Of a stretch of 63,369 bases of DNA, positions 1-8,945 are shown piece after piece. This DNA is from Clostridiaceae bacterium. Its GTDB lineage: Bacteria > Bacillota > Clostridia > DSM-8532. The first letter of the stretch is position 1. Every line of letters starts with the position of its first letter. The position numbers were made by a program, and so were the translations under genes. Location of the stretch: the NCBI GenBank assembly GCA_012519655.1, contig JAAYPS010000148.1, forward strand, positions 1 through 63,369. Direction: 5' to 3'. The notes below the pieces were generated by a model, which saw only the letters and a list, made by a program, of their open reading frames with translations, did no database searches and was not told the origin of the DNA.

Positions 1-127
1 AGGGACGGTTCTTTTGTGTTGTTTCTTAAGTGATCAGAACCACGAAAAAATAGCTACTCAGATAAATAAGTAGCTAACGGGTGTATATTTCAAAATAAAT
101 AACACAAAAGAACCGTCCCTCTGTGTT
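1..127. repeat. Inverted pair of REP-like short palindromic repeats
   Basis: A copy at 1-20 (AGGGACGGTTCTTTTGTGTT, cut by the window edge) and an inverted full copy at 101-127 flank about 80 bp of AT-rich sequence. The full 27-bp unit starts AACACA and ends TGTGTT, so each copy is itself an imperfect palindrome. The same unit recurs at about 26.4 kb and 62.2-63.1 kb. The pair lies just past the stop of the GH4 gene at the island edge and could act as a transcription end signal. No transposase is visible next to it. Confidence 0.85.
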
Positions 128-130
128 GTT

Positions 131-1600
131 CTACTTCGCTGTAATATCACGCTTATCGCGTTCTGATGCTATTTCATCAAGTGATTTATCTTTAAGTCGT
201 GCTGCACCAGCATAATTATTATTTGTAGGGATTAGATTACCAGCCGATAATCGCTCCTTCGCCTTACTAATAGCAGCTTTATATTGAGGAAGCCATTTCT
301 CTTGTGCTACCAGCATCTCGTCAATCATCTGCCAAACCTCTGGAGGATTACAAACCGCACCTGTTAGTGGGTCCATCAAAGCTGCTTGTTTCAAAAGATT
401 CTCATCGCCAGACACTGCAGCTTCTACAGCCAACTTCTGCACCCAAATTGATTGGGAACAAACAGCTGCACATCCAAGCGGTAAATCACCAACTCGGGGT
501 ACAGAGATACCGTTACCATCAACATAACATGGAACCTCTACTACACATTCCTCTGGCAAATTTGTAATGCAGCCATTATTCATCACATTGAAATGTCCTC
601 TGTAAATGCGACCAGTTTCAAGAGACTCAATAATATATGAACCATGTTCACTACCCCGTTGAGAACCGTCATATTTTCTAGAAGGCTCTTTGAGCATATT
701 GGGAAAATCCGTTTCAAACCAGTTTCTCTCTTCACGGGTATGTCTAAGATAACCACCGGTTTCACCGTTAATCCATACCGATAGGTCTATCCAATCATTA
801 ATTTCATCAGGACGTTTACGGTACCAAGCAACATACTCGGAAAGATGTCCATTGGACTCTGTTGAATAATATCCAAAACGTTTTAGAATATCAATTCTGA
901 CCTTTTCTGTTTGTGAATATTCTTTATGGTTTAGAAACCCTTCCAATAACTTGTCTTTTAACTCTACCCCTTTGTGTTTTACCGATATGTACCAAGTTTG
1001 ATGATTTATTCCTGCACATATAATATCTAATTCTTCTCTTGGAATACCAAGAACATTCGCTATCTGAGCTTCACCATGGATTTCGCCATGACATAAGCCA
1101 ATAGTTCTAACACCCCCATATTTATTGCATGCCCAAGTTACCATGGCATTAGGATTAGAGTAATTTAGTAGTATGGCATCCTTTTCCGCCACCTCTCGTA
1201 TATCCTTACAAAAATCGAGTACTTCGGCGATTACTCTTTGTCCATACATAATTCCACCTGTGCACAGCGTATCCCCCACGCACTGGTCGACACCATATTT
1301 TAATGGGATATCAATATCTGTTTCAAATGCTTCCAAACCACCTATTCGAACACAATTAATTATGTATCTGGCATCCTTAAACGCCTCACGCCTATCAAGA
1401 GTTGCTTGAATTTTAGTCTTTATACCGTTTGCTTCAAGGTCTCTTTGGCAAAGCTCGGTTACAGATTTTAAGTTTTGTTCATTTATATCTGTAAACGCAA
1501 TTGAAATATCACGAAATTCCGGTACAGACATAATGTCGGTAAAAAGTGTTCTGGTAAAAACAAGACTTCCTGCTCCAATAAAAGCAATTTTAAAACTCAT
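131..1600 (-). CDS. Glycoside hydrolase family 4 (alpha-galactosidase / alpha-galacturonidase type)
   Basis: A 489-residue GH4 enzyme, cytosolic, needing NAD+ and Mn2+; the family cleaves glycosides by oxidation at C3, elimination and re-reduction. The N-terminus has the dinucleotide-binding motif GAGS (residues 9-12), then NYSNP (146-150), the metal-ligand motif CHG (Cys170-His171) and INH (His200). The length fits MelA/LplD-type members rather than the shorter 6-phospho-glucosidases. A GGAG ribosome site precedes the ATG. The nearby LplB/LplC-like importer genes recall the Bacillus lpl locus, where LplD is a galacturonidase, so a uronide substrate is possible but not shown. The gene is divergent from an AraC regulator. 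Confidence 0.85.
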   Translation of the reverse strand: MSFKIAFIGAGSLVFTRTLFTDIMSVPEFRDISIAFTDINEQNLKSVTELCQRDLEANGIKTKIQATLDRREAFKDARYIINCVRIGGLEAFETDIDIPLKYGVDQCVGDTLCTGGIMYGQRVIAEVLDFCKDIREVAEKDAILLNYSNPNAMVTWACNKYGGVRTIGLCHGEIHGEAQIANVLGIPREELDIICAGINHQTWYISVKHKGVELKDKLLEGFLNHKEYSQTEKVRIDILKRFGYYSTESNGHLSEYVAWYRKRPDEINDWIDLSVWINGETGGYLRHTREERNWFETDFPNMLKEPSRKYDGSQRGSEHGSYIIESLETGRIYRGHFNVMNNGCITNLPEECVVEVPCYVDGNGISVPRVGDLPLGCAAVCSQSIWVQKLAVEAAVSGDENLLKQAALMDPLTGAVCNPPEVWQMIDEMLVAQEKWLPQYKAAISKAKERLSAGNLIPTNNNYAGAARLKDKSLDEIASERDKRDITAK

Positions 1601-1856
1601 AAAATCGTCTCCTTTTTTGAAATATTTAATTATCCTTAAATATCTTCCTTTATTTTAGGATTTACTTTGCACTAAGGTGTGTGGTCTTTAGATGGATAAG
1701 TTCTCTATTTTATATTAATCGAATTGATACATGCATGTGGAACATAAACTTATTAATTATTAAAATGCAATATATTGTTGAATATTATTTTTACTTCTCA
1801 TACAATAGAGTTTATAGAAATGTTTTGAAATAACTCTGGCACTATGGTGATAATAA

Positions 1857-2735
1857 ATGAGTATATATGCGTCCGAGAATCGCTATGCCATAATAAATGC
1901 ATTTTACATACTCCAACTAGAAGAATTCCATATGGATGTACATGAGCATAAACGTTGCGAAATCATGTATGTTGCGAATGGAAGCTGTCTTGTCGAACTG
2001 AATGGACAGTTGACTGTGCTAGGAGAGAGACATTTTGTTTTTATTGATCAAAATGTTCCACATCGATTGATAGTGGAAGAAAATGTTCCCTGTACGGTTT
2101 TAAATCTGGAATTCTCTTGTTCACCCAACCAAAGCGGCACAGACCTTCATTATATAAAAAAGCGCTCAAGTTCTTTTAGAAACTTTCTCTCAAAACCACA
2201 AAAATACCAGCTGTTTTTCGACAATTATAATATGCTTGATTGCTTGAAATCATTAATCGATACTCTTGAGAAAAAACATCTTGATAACCAATTTTTGATT
2301 GAACTTCTTTTTAGTCAGTTTTTTGTCCTTCTGTCATACTGTATGCAAGAAGGTAAGCGCCAGGATGGAATCCATTATACTAAAAAAGCAAAGGAATATA
2401 TTGATGAACACTATTTAGAAGACATATCGGCAGATTTAATAGCCAATCATGTAGGTATAAATCGTTCTTACCTGCACACTTTATTTAGTAAATATGAAAA
2501 CTGCTCCATCACTAACTATATTAACAATCTTAGGGTTGAAAGAGCGGCCTTTCTACTGAAAAATACGTCCATGAGTGTCACCGATATAGCTTTTAGTACA
2601 GGTTTTAATAGTCGTCAGCATTTTGGATATACATTTAAGAAGTATTTTCAAAGAAGTCCTCTTCAATATAGAAAATTGCCGGGTATATATATTAAGGCAA
2701 ATACATCTTCATTTACCCAGCATAAAAGTTTATAA
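1857..2735 (+). CDS. AraC family transcriptional regulator (cupin sensor + HTH)
   Basis: A 292-residue regulator. Residues 1-140 look like an AraC-type cupin ligand-binding domain (HEHKRCEIMYV, then the DQNVPH region). Residues about 180-275 hold the double helix-turn-helix, with ISADLIANHVGINRSYLHTL and the closing motif DIAFSTGFNSRQHFGYTFKK. It is transcribed divergently from the GH4 gene across 256 bp, the usual layout for an AraC regulator controlling a neighbouring sugar gene. The ribosome site is weak (GGTGAT just upstream of the ATG), so the exact start is less certain than the frame. Confidence 0.9.
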   Translation: MSIYASENRYAIINAFYILQLEEFHMDVHEHKRCEIMYVANGSCLVELNGQLTVLGERHFVFIDQNVPHRLIVEENVPCTVLNLEFSCSPNQSGTDLHYIKKRSSSFRNFLSKPQKYQLFFDNYNMLDCLKSLIDTLEKKHLDNQFLIELLFSQFFVLLSYCMQEGKRQDGIHYTKKAKEYIDEHYLEDISADLIANHVGINRSYLHTLFSKYENCSITNYINNLRVERAAFLLKNTSMSVTDIAFSTGFNSRQHFGYTFKKYFQRSPLQYRKLPGIYIKANTSSFTQHKSL

Positions 2736-2756
2736 GCAATTGCTCTGTTTCTATGG

Positions 2757-2864
2757 TGTACAGCTAGATCTTTCAGTTACCTTTAAACAATAACATAACA
2801 CAGCATAAGCATGAACCCTCTTAAGCCATTTTGCGATGGAAAATATTTCGGGTTCGGCTGTACA
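2757..2864. other. Nested inverted-repeat element (possible structured RNA or small mobile-element remnant)
   Basis: Three stems are nested. The outer is TGTACAGC (2757-2764) with GCTGTACA (2857-2864). The middle is GAACCC (2813-2818) with GGGTTC (2850-2855). The inner is CCAT/ATGG (2827-2830 and 2837-2840). All three pair perfectly. The element lies between the AraC stop and the GntR promoter in a stretch without a convincing gene. It could be a leader or 3' UTR RNA structure, or a short MITE-like relic; I see no target-site duplication. Confidence 0.45.
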
Positions 2865-2957
2865 ATATATTGCAAGTATACATAAAAGCTTGTCATTAAA
2901 TATTTTGCATCTAGATTTTATAAGCTTACATAACAAAAGCCTTTTTTGGGCTTAAAT

Positions 2958-2986
2958 TTGACTTATACGGAAAAAACTATTATACT
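2958..2986 (+). promoter_or_regulatory. Sigma-A-type promoter of the GntR gene
   Basis: The -35 TTGACT (2958-2963) and -10 TATACT (2981-2986) are separated by 17 bp. The expected start point is near 2993, about 30 bases before the GTG start of the GntR gene. Confidence 0.7.
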
Positions 2987-3021
2987 TTTCTTGCTTATTC
3001 AGCTGATGAAAGGATGTTCAT

Positions 3022-3627
3022 GTGAAAAAGTCTATTTCAGATAAAGTATATCAACAAGTACGTGACAGTATAATAACGGGCGAAATAACAAACAGAGAAA
3101 TTATCCTTGAACAAGTAATAGCCAACAAATTCGGCATTAGCAAAATTACTGCAAGATCAATCCTCCAAAGGCTTTGCCATGAAAAGTATTTGACATCCTA
3201 TCCACGCAAAGGATATTTGATTAATGAAATAACTGCGCTCCAATGTAAAAAAATACAGCAGCTTCGTTATCAAATTGAAGCGTACGCTTTACGTTTAATT
3301 GTGTCACAAGGTTTAAAGAATGAACTGGTGGAATTAGAAAAACTACTGGAGCAAAGTGTGGAGAATTCTAAGGGACCATACCAAACTATAAATACAAGAT
3401 TTCATTTACTTCTAGCAAAATTGTCTGGCAACGAGTATATATATGATGTGCTATATCCTTACTTGGGATATGTGGCTCGATATGCCATTGCAAGTATAGA
3501 ACGCGGTCGTTTTTCACCAGAAACCAATTATCACTACAATATTTTACATTCACTTAAAAATAAAGATATAAATACAGCTTTAAATTATTTACGCCTCGAC
3601 CTTCAGCTTGAGAAAGATGAGATCTGA
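3022..3627 (+). CDS. GntR family transcriptional regulator, FadR/FCD type
   Basis: A 201-residue regulator. The N-terminal winged helix (residues 1-70) has the GntR pattern SDKVYQQVRDSIITGEI followed by FGISKITARSILQRL. The C-terminal all-helical part (about 75-200) resembles the FCD effector-binding domain, with the His-bearing segment TRFHLLLAKLSGNEYI. FCD regulators often respond to sugar acids or carboxylates, which would suit the island. The start is GTG with AAAGGATG upstream, and a good sigma-A promoter lies just ahead. It converges on the tldE gene. Confidence 0.88.
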   Translation: MKKSISDKVYQQVRDSIITGEITNREIILEQVIANKFGISKITARSILQRLCHEKYLTSYPRKGYLINEITALQCKKIQQLRYQIEAYALRLIVSQGLKNELVELEKLLEQSVENSKGPYQTINTRFHLLLAKLSGNEYIYDVLYPYLGYVARYAIASIERGRFSPETNYHYNILHSLKNKDINTALNYLRLDLQLEKDEI

Positions 3628-3757
3628 TCCTGCTTCAAAATCCTATATGGTAGAAGGCTTTACATACCTCCTTCATCGCTAAAAGCATCTTGGGCATGTT
3701 ATAGTTTTACTAGTTTTACATCCGAATGATAACAAAATGGCTGTGTATAAGCAAATA

Positions 3758-3770
3758 AAACCGTCCCTGT
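3758..3770. repeat. Fragment of the REP-like repeat
   Basis: AAACCGTCCCTGT matches the inverted core of the GGGACGGTT repeat family but lacks its flanks. It sits between the convergent GntR and tldE stops, a setting like that of the intact copies near 26.4 kb. Confidence 0.5.
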
Positions 3771-3771
3771 C

Positions 3772-5151
3772 CTATCCGTTTATCTGTAGCTTACTTAAAC
3801 GAATGCTAGGTGAACCAACACAATAGCTTTTGAGCAAAAATTCGTCGATAATAAAATCATTACTCGTTTCAATTACATTATTAAACAGATCTATAAGGTT
3901 ACCACATATTGATAGGGCATTTACGCTGTGGCTAGGCTTTCCATCCTTTATAAAAACACCTCTGCACGGTATTGCAAAATCACCAGAGCCAATATTTATG
4001 GAATGGAAAATATCATATGACTCAGTAATGTAAACACCATCGCCCATCTCCTGCAGCAGCTGCTGTGTTGAATTCACTCCTGGCTTAATGCAGCAGATTT
4101 TTGGAGTAACAATTATATCTGTTGGAATATTACCCGTTAAAAGAGCAACTCTTCCTGCATTACCAGTGGGCTGCAAATCCAGTTGAGATGAACTGTAATT
4201 GTTATGCATTAAAGATGTGAACTTACCCTTATCCACAAGCATTACTTCTTTCCCGGGGGTACCCTCACAATCGAAGGGGAAGTAATATCCGGTATATTTA
4301 TGAAAGGGCATATCCACAATACTAAATGCAGATGAACCTATATACTCACCAAGTCTTCCTTTTAGAGCAGTTGAACCATCACAGTATTTCATTCCGCTAA
4401 ATAGTTGCCATGCCGTCATCATTATATTAATTCCGACACTTTGATCCAAAACCACTGGGTATTCTCCAGATGTCAAGCTGCCTGGTTCTATCTTATTTTT
4501 AATTGAATTGTTGATTTTTTCTACTAAAAATCCCAAATCAAGCTCCTCTAAGGATGAATTGGAAATCGAATAAACAGCATCAATGCTGTCACCCATCACT
4601 TGTGCAGTAACGTTTACCTTAGCATAATAAACATTTCTTTTAAAGGATATATCCACACCCTTTGAATTTAAAACGGTGGATGATAGAGTATCTGATCTGA
4701 CTGTTGCCAAAACGGTCTTTATGGACGAGTCAGATTTGCGAACTAAATCCTCCAGTAGCATCGCTTTTTCCACTACGGCTGATGAATTGACAGGATGTTG
4801 GTTTTCTTTATTTCGTGATTGAATATTGTCGTTTAAAGTATTTGGATTAAATGCAGTTTTAGGTGTGTTAAGAATGTCAATCTGTTCACTGTCAGAAATA
4901 AGTCCATTATTATAAGCACGTAATAGAACTTCTTGTGCATCTTCACCAAGATCTTCTGTATAGGCATAACCTGTTTTTTCACCCGATGCTCTGACATAAA
5001 TAGATGTTACATCCGAAACATCGGTAAGGGCAACTCTGCCACCACTAACACCAATTTTTATGCATTCCTTCCGTTCAACATTTATCTCTGCTTCAGCAAT
5101 GCCTTCAGGTAATTTTTTCATTGCACGTCTATAATTATCAAGAAACATCAT
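3772..5151 (-). CDS. tldE: TldE/PmbA-type subunit of the TldD/TldE metalloprotease
   Basis: A 459-residue member of the PmbA/TldD family. It lacks the HExxxH zinc motif found in its partner upstream, which marks it as the non-catalytic TldE subunit. In E. coli the TldD-TldE heterodimer is a cytosolic protease that cleaves unfolded peptide leaders, as in microcin B17 maturation and CcdA degradation. Its ATG overlaps the tldD stop by four bases (ATGA), so the two are translationally coupled. The context is unusual because the pair sits inside a carbohydrate island. I see no peptide or modification genes nearby, so the substrate is unknown. Confidence 0.88.
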   Translation of the reverse strand: MMFLDNYRRAMKKLPEGIAEAEINVERKECIKIGVSGGRVALTDVSDVTSIYVRASGEKTGYAYTEDLGEDAQEVLLRAYNNGLISDSEQIDILNTPKTAFNPNTLNDNIQSRNKENQHPVNSSAVVEKAMLLEDLVRKSDSSIKTVLATVRSDTLSSTVLNSKGVDISFKRNVYYAKVNVTAQVMGDSIDAVYSISNSSLEELDLGFLVEKINNSIKNKIEPGSLTSGEYPVVLDQSVGINIMMTAWQLFSGMKYCDGSTALKGRLGEYIGSSAFSIVDMPFHKYTGYYFPFDCEGTPGKEVMLVDKGKFTSLMHNNYSSSQLDLQPTGNAGRVALLTGNIPTDIIVTPKICCIKPGVNSTQQLLQEMGDGVYITESYDIFHSINIGSGDFAIPCRGVFIKDGKPSHSVNALSICGNLIDLFNNVIETSNDFIIDEFLLKSYCVGSPSIRLSKLQING

Positions 5152-6539
5152 TTCTCACCTTCCCCGCCCACAGTCATTGAAGATACACGCATTCTTGGTT
5201 GGAAGCTTGTAGTTGTGACAAGACCAGATACAGAGCCACAAAATCCCCCGCCTTCAGTCTCGATGTTCTTTCCCACACGGTCAACTCGCTTTATTAAATC
5301 AATTCCCCTTGCATTAAGCGTTAGCCCTTTAACACGGTGAGCCAATTTTCCATCTTTAATCCAATAGCCCTCTGCTACAGACACTGAAAATTCTCTACCA
5401 CTATTGCCACCGCCTATGCGTTTAACGAATAGACCTTCGTCTATAGAACTAATCATTTCGTCATCATCGTCAGTACCTGCTGCCAAATATGTGTTGGTCA
5501 TACGAGCGGCAGGAGCAAACATATATCCCTGGCGTCGTCCACTACCAGTTGATGGCATATTCAACTTGCGACCCCCAAGTCTATCACATAGATAACCTTT
5601 TAAAATACCGTTTTCAATGAGCACATTTTTTTGAGTAGGATGCCCTTCATCATCAATACCTGCTGTTCCATACAAACCTGGTATTGAACCGTCGTCTATG
5701 ACAGTGACTTTTGACGATGCAACCTTTTGTCCAAGTTTTCCTACAAAATCGCTGTTATTTGTTGCAATTGCCCCCGATTCAAGAGGATGTCCGCATGCCT
5801 CGTGCCACAGGGTGCCACATGAACCCGCCTCAAATACTACAGGTACAACGCAAGAAGGAGCTGATACAGCATTCATGTTATCTGCAATATCATTAATAAA
5901 TTCTTTTGCAAATGAAATATAGTCATCTTTTACTCGAAATGCCTCAAACCCATAGGGTCTGGGAAAATCCCCCCATTCGTAGTGGCTATTAGTACCATCT
6001 TCTACGGTAGCCTGAAGACGTAAGCGGCTTGTGACACGCCTATCCTCTGCATATAGCCCCTCGCTGTTTACAACTAAAATCCTCTGATCTGTATCGAAAT
6101 AATCCACATTCAACTGTCTTATGCTATGCCCTGCACTTCTTGCAGCTGCATCGGTTTCACGAATTACTCTAACCTTTTCCTGATGTGGAATGGTTCTTGG
6201 ATACTGGATTACTGTATTTGGGTTTTTTACAGTCTGCATTGAAAAAACTATTTGATTATGTACAGGTTGTTTGTCTGTATGTAGCAATTCAGATGCCTTT
6301 TGTGCTGCATCCATAAGACCACTGAACGATAGGTTGTTTGTATAAACATAAATGCTCTGTGTACCAGAGAGTAAATATATTCCTGCCCCAAAAATATGCA
6401 CTGTGGTAATGCCTTTTAAGACTTGCTGTGAGCACTTAATATTTAGCTCATCTTTATTTTCAAAAAACAGTTCTGCAAAGTCGCCACCTCCTGAGAGTGC
6501 CGTTTGTAGAACCTTTATCATTTCATTTTTGGTTATCAA
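5148..6539 (-). CDS. tldD: TldD metalloprotease, catalytic subunit
   Basis: A 463-residue TldD homologue. The zinc-binding HEACGH motif (HExxxH) is at residues 246-251, and GGGFCGSVSG near residue 433 supplies a conserved cysteine typical of the family's metal site. The start is taken as TTG because AGAGGTG stands seven bases before it; the next in-frame ATG (residue 7) has no ribosome site at the right distance. A strong promoter lies 50-80 bases upstream, so tldD-tldE is probably its own transcription unit rather than the tail of the sugar operon. Confidence 0.9.
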   Translation of the reverse strand: MITKNEMIKVLQTALSGGGDFAELFFENKDELNIKCSQQVLKGITTVHIFGAGIYLLSGTQSIYVYTNNLSFSGLMDAAQKASELLHTDKQPVHNQIVFSMQTVKNPNTVIQYPRTIPHQEKVRVIRETDAAARSAGHSIRQLNVDYFDTDQRILVVNSEGLYAEDRRVTSRLRLQATVEDGTNSHYEWGDFPRPYGFEAFRVKDDYISFAKEFINDIADNMNAVSAPSCVVPVVFEAGSCGTLWHEACGHPLESGAIATNNSDFVGKLGQKVASSKVTVIDDGSIPGLYGTAGIDDEGHPTQKNVLIENGILKGYLCDRLGGRKLNMPSTGSGRRQGYMFAPAARMTNTYLAAGTDDDDEMISSIDEGLFVKRIGGGNSGREFSVSVAEGYWIKDGKLAHRVKGLTLNARGIDLIKRVDRVGKNIETEGGGFCGSVSGLVTTTSFQPRMRVSSMTVGGEGEK

Positions 6540-6587
6540 TTATATTCACCTCTGGCTAAAATGTTCAGTAGTTAGTCTAACAAGGGT

Positions 6588-6617
6588 AGTATAATCTTGT
6601 ACTTGATAATCTGTCAA
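6588..6617 (-). promoter_or_regulatory. Sigma-A-type promoter of tldD-tldE
   Basis: On the minus strand, TTGACA (6612-6617) and TATACT (6588-6593) are separated by 18 bp. The -35 lies in an imperfect 30-bp direct repeat (about 6608-6637 and 6670-6700). The second copy carries TTGACC but no matching -10. Confidence 0.7.
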
Positions 6618-6667
6618 TACATATGAGATATCAAACCAAGTCTGGATGCAAATATCTGATGGCGAGA

Positions 6668-6706
6668 AAAAATCGGTCAATACATGTGAAGGCATCAGAC
6701 CTTCAC
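6668..6706 (-). terminator. Probable terminator downstream of the isomerase gene
   Basis: A perfect 7-bp stem, GTGAAGG/CCTTCAC (6686-6692 with 6700-6706), with a 7-base loop. On the minus strand it is followed about 14 bases later by a T6 run. It lies between the isomerase stop (6763) and the tldD promoter and separates the two units. Confidence 0.5.
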
Positions 6707-6762
6707 TGGCTTACACCAGTATCTTCAACGAGATTCTCTGTATTTCCAGTAAGAATGTAAAC

Positions 6763-7512
6763 TTACGATATAATCTCTTTTAATGTAGCAGCATCATCAA
6801 AAAACTGCTCTATACTGTTATCTCTGACAAACTCCAACATAGCATAGCGGTCTCCTTCCGCCTTCTTAATTACATCCATATACTGTTTCCACTCATTTAA
6901 GCCTTGGGCAAGCGGAAACTTTTCCCCGTTTCCCCAGTGAAAAACATGAATGTGTGAAAGCAATGGTAGGACAGCTTCCAGACCTGATATTCGTTCTTCA
7001 ACATTCATATCCTGAGAAGGCTGCCAGTAGCTCTTTACGTTTACTTCATTTACCCTTTTTAGAAGCTCAAGGCAAGATTCATTTGTATCTGTAAGAGTGT
7101 TCTTATGAAACTCAAATGCAATTTCGATATTCTCTTCTTTTGCAGCAGTTGCAATTCTTATAGAATCATTCACTACATCATTCCAGTATTCCTCATTTGC
7201 CTCGGATGATGCCAGTTTGCCAGCCCATACACGAATAATCGGGGCTTTTAAGGCTTTTGCAGACTTTAGTACTTGTTCAAAAGTAAAATCGTTCTGCTCT
7301 CCAACTCTATAGTATGAACCGTATGCAACTACTTTTAAACCAGCTCGTTCGGTCAGTTTTCGAACTTTCTCTGCGCGTTGCGTATCTCCATGTGGAACAT
7401 GCTTGTCCCCACCCCATTCTATACCGTCAAGTCCTGCTTTTTTTGTAAGAATAACAACCTCTTCTGCAGTCATATGTCTAAAAGTCACAGAAACAAGACC
7501 AGAATATATCAT
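6763..7512 (-). CDS. Sugar phosphate isomerase/epimerase (xylose-isomerase-like TIM barrel)
   Basis: A 249-residue protein of the AP-endonuclease-2/xylose-isomerase-like TIM-barrel superfamily. It starts MIYSGLVSVTFRHM, with GLDGIEWGGDKHVP at about 28-41 and the metal-site stretches FEFHKNT and HVFHWGNG. These enzymes use a divalent metal to isomerise, epimerise or eliminate from keto-sugars. The start has a clear GGGGGG site. It follows the Gfo/Idh gene by 57 bp and is probably co-transcribed. Members paired with Gfo/Idh dehydrogenases can act on 3-keto-glycosides, but the actual substrate cannot be read from sequence. Confidence 0.82.
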   Translation of the reverse strand: MIYSGLVSVTFRHMTAEEVVILTKKAGLDGIEWGGDKHVPHGDTQRAEKVRKLTERAGLKVVAYGSYYRVGEQNDFTFEQVLKSAKALKAPIIRVWAGKLASSEANEEYWNDVVNDSIRIATAAKEENIEIAFEFHKNTLTDTNESCLELLKRVNEVNVKSYWQPSQDMNVEERISGLEAVLPLLSHIHVFHWGNGEKFPLAQGLNEWKQYMDVIKKAEGDRYAMLEFVRDNSIEQFFDDAATLKEIIS

Positions 7513-7569
7513 TGTATCCCCCCATCGGTTCCCCTAGTTGCTAATTGTGTTTATTGTTATATATTCACA

Positions 7570-8802
7570 TTATCTGTCTTCTTCGCATTGCAAATAACAT
7601 GTGTAATCTGATACATCTATCTTTTTACCTGGTTTCGACCAAGGCACACCAATTTCATTTGGCAATACCCAACGCTCGTAACAGTCGGTTAGTGTATCTG
7701 CCAATCCCTCTACATAAATTGCATCTTCACCTGAAGGAAGCGTTCCTTTCTTAACCATCTCTTTAGGAAAGACTTCTATTTGAGGCATTGAATCCTGCAT
7801 ACCACTAATGCAAACGGTATGAGGCAAAGATGTTTCTGAGCCGCATTTAATTGATTCACCTTTTTGGACTTGGTCTATTAGGCAGCAAAGTTTCAGATAA
7901 CTATCAACCTGTGGTTTATCGTATTTTATGACCCTACCATCCTTCAAACGCCCTTCAAATATTGTTAAGTCTTGAAAATCTTTATAGTAAATTTCTCCTT
8001 CTGAGAATTCATAACTAAACTCAAGTAAATTGCCAGCGTGCAATCCATGAGCATGGGATGCAATAAACATCATTTCTATGCCATCTTTAGTAGTAATCCG
8101 CGATGCTACGGTATCAAAATTCTCGATATTGTTTGCTCTGTATAATTCAGCCTCAACTGTTGCAGGAATGGAGCTACTTTGTGTAGTTTTTCCTGTTACA
8201 TAAAGCATATTATGCAGATAATGAGCTGTCGCATTATTTGCAATACTATCAAGAACCCATCTTCCTGAAGCATCCTTCTTTTTACCCGCCCAACTTCTGT
8301 TAAAATAATTTATGCTTCTTGGCCAAAGAGCTAATGTTTTCAACCTAATTGGCTTTCCATACATGCCATCCATTATATCTTGCTTCAGTTGTTGAATTTC
8401 ATCACTGAAAGACCATTGATAACCAATAGCCAACATTCTTCCTGTTCGATTTTTCGTTTCAATCATTTTCTCTGCTTCTTGAATAGTAGCACTCATTGGT
8501 TTTTCACATAATACGTGGCTTCCCATCTCCATAGCATAACAGGCCTGCTCACAGTGAAATTGGATCGGGGTAGATATAACCGCGTAATCTGCCTTATGTT
8601 TTGCATAAAATTCTTCAAGGGTATCATAGACAGGTATCCGTCTTGACTTTACTTCGTCAACAACTAAGCATTTATCAATAAATGGTTCAACAATACCTAC
8701 GATATTTGCTTTCCCTTCATTTTCATTGTTAATAATTCCTTCAAAGTATGTTCTTCCATAACCACCAACCCCAACAAGTACAACAGAAACTGGGTGGTCC
8801 AT
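7570..8802 (-). CDS. Gfo/Idh/MocA family oxidoreductase
   Basis: A 410-residue NAD(P)-dependent dehydrogenase. The Rossmann motif GVGGYGRTY is near residue 12, followed by HVLCEKPMS with the family's EKP lysine. A C-terminal substrate domain of about 270 residues follows. I place the start at the ATG at 8802, because GGAGGG lies eight bases upstream and the longer TTG reading would put that ribosome site inside the gene. It is the first gene of a short unit with the TIM-barrel isomerase. It is one of three Gfo/Idh enzymes in the island and the longest. The substrate is unknown. Confidence 0.85.
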   Translation of the reverse strand: MDHPVSVVLVGVGGYGRTYFEGIINNENEGKANIVGIVEPFIDKCLVVDEVKSRRIPVYDTLEEFYAKHKADYAVISTPIQFHCEQACYAMEMGSHVLCEKPMSATIQEAEKMIETKNRTGRMLAIGYQWSFSDEIQQLKQDIMDGMYGKPIRLKTLALWPRSINYFNRSWAGKKKDASGRWVLDSIANNATAHYLHNMLYVTGKTTQSSSIPATVEAELYRANNIENFDTVASRITTKDGIEMMFIASHAHGLHAGNLLEFSYEFSEGEIYYKDFQDLTIFEGRLKDGRVIKYDKPQVDSYLKLCCLIDQVQKGESIKCGSETSLPHTVCISGMQDSMPQIEVFPKEMVKKGTLPSGEDAIYVEGLADTLTDCYERWVLPNEIGVPWSKPGKKIDVSDYTCYLQCEEDR

Positions 8803-8908
8803 AATAAATCCCTCCAAATGTAACTTTTATTCTGAAATATTTTAAACACTAAATATATTTAATCTTTCCATTGATAGCTTTACACTATCATTTTCTTTTT
8901 ATTACTAT

Positions 8909-8934
8909 AAACCAGAACATTCTGTTCCTGGTTT
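8909..8934 (-). terminator. Weak hairpin between two Gfo/Idh genes
   Basis: AAACCAG pairs with CTGGTTT and the stem extends with one bulge (ACA/TGT). It lies just downstream of the gene ending at 8946. The following sequence has only short T runs, so termination may be partial. Confidence 0.4.
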
Positions 8935-8945
8935 GCTAAATTGCC

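Noticed and set aside
2751-2936. 61-codon minus-strand frame with a faintly transposase-like end
   Set aside because: No ribosome site, and it overlaps the nested stem element; the resemblance is too short to trust.
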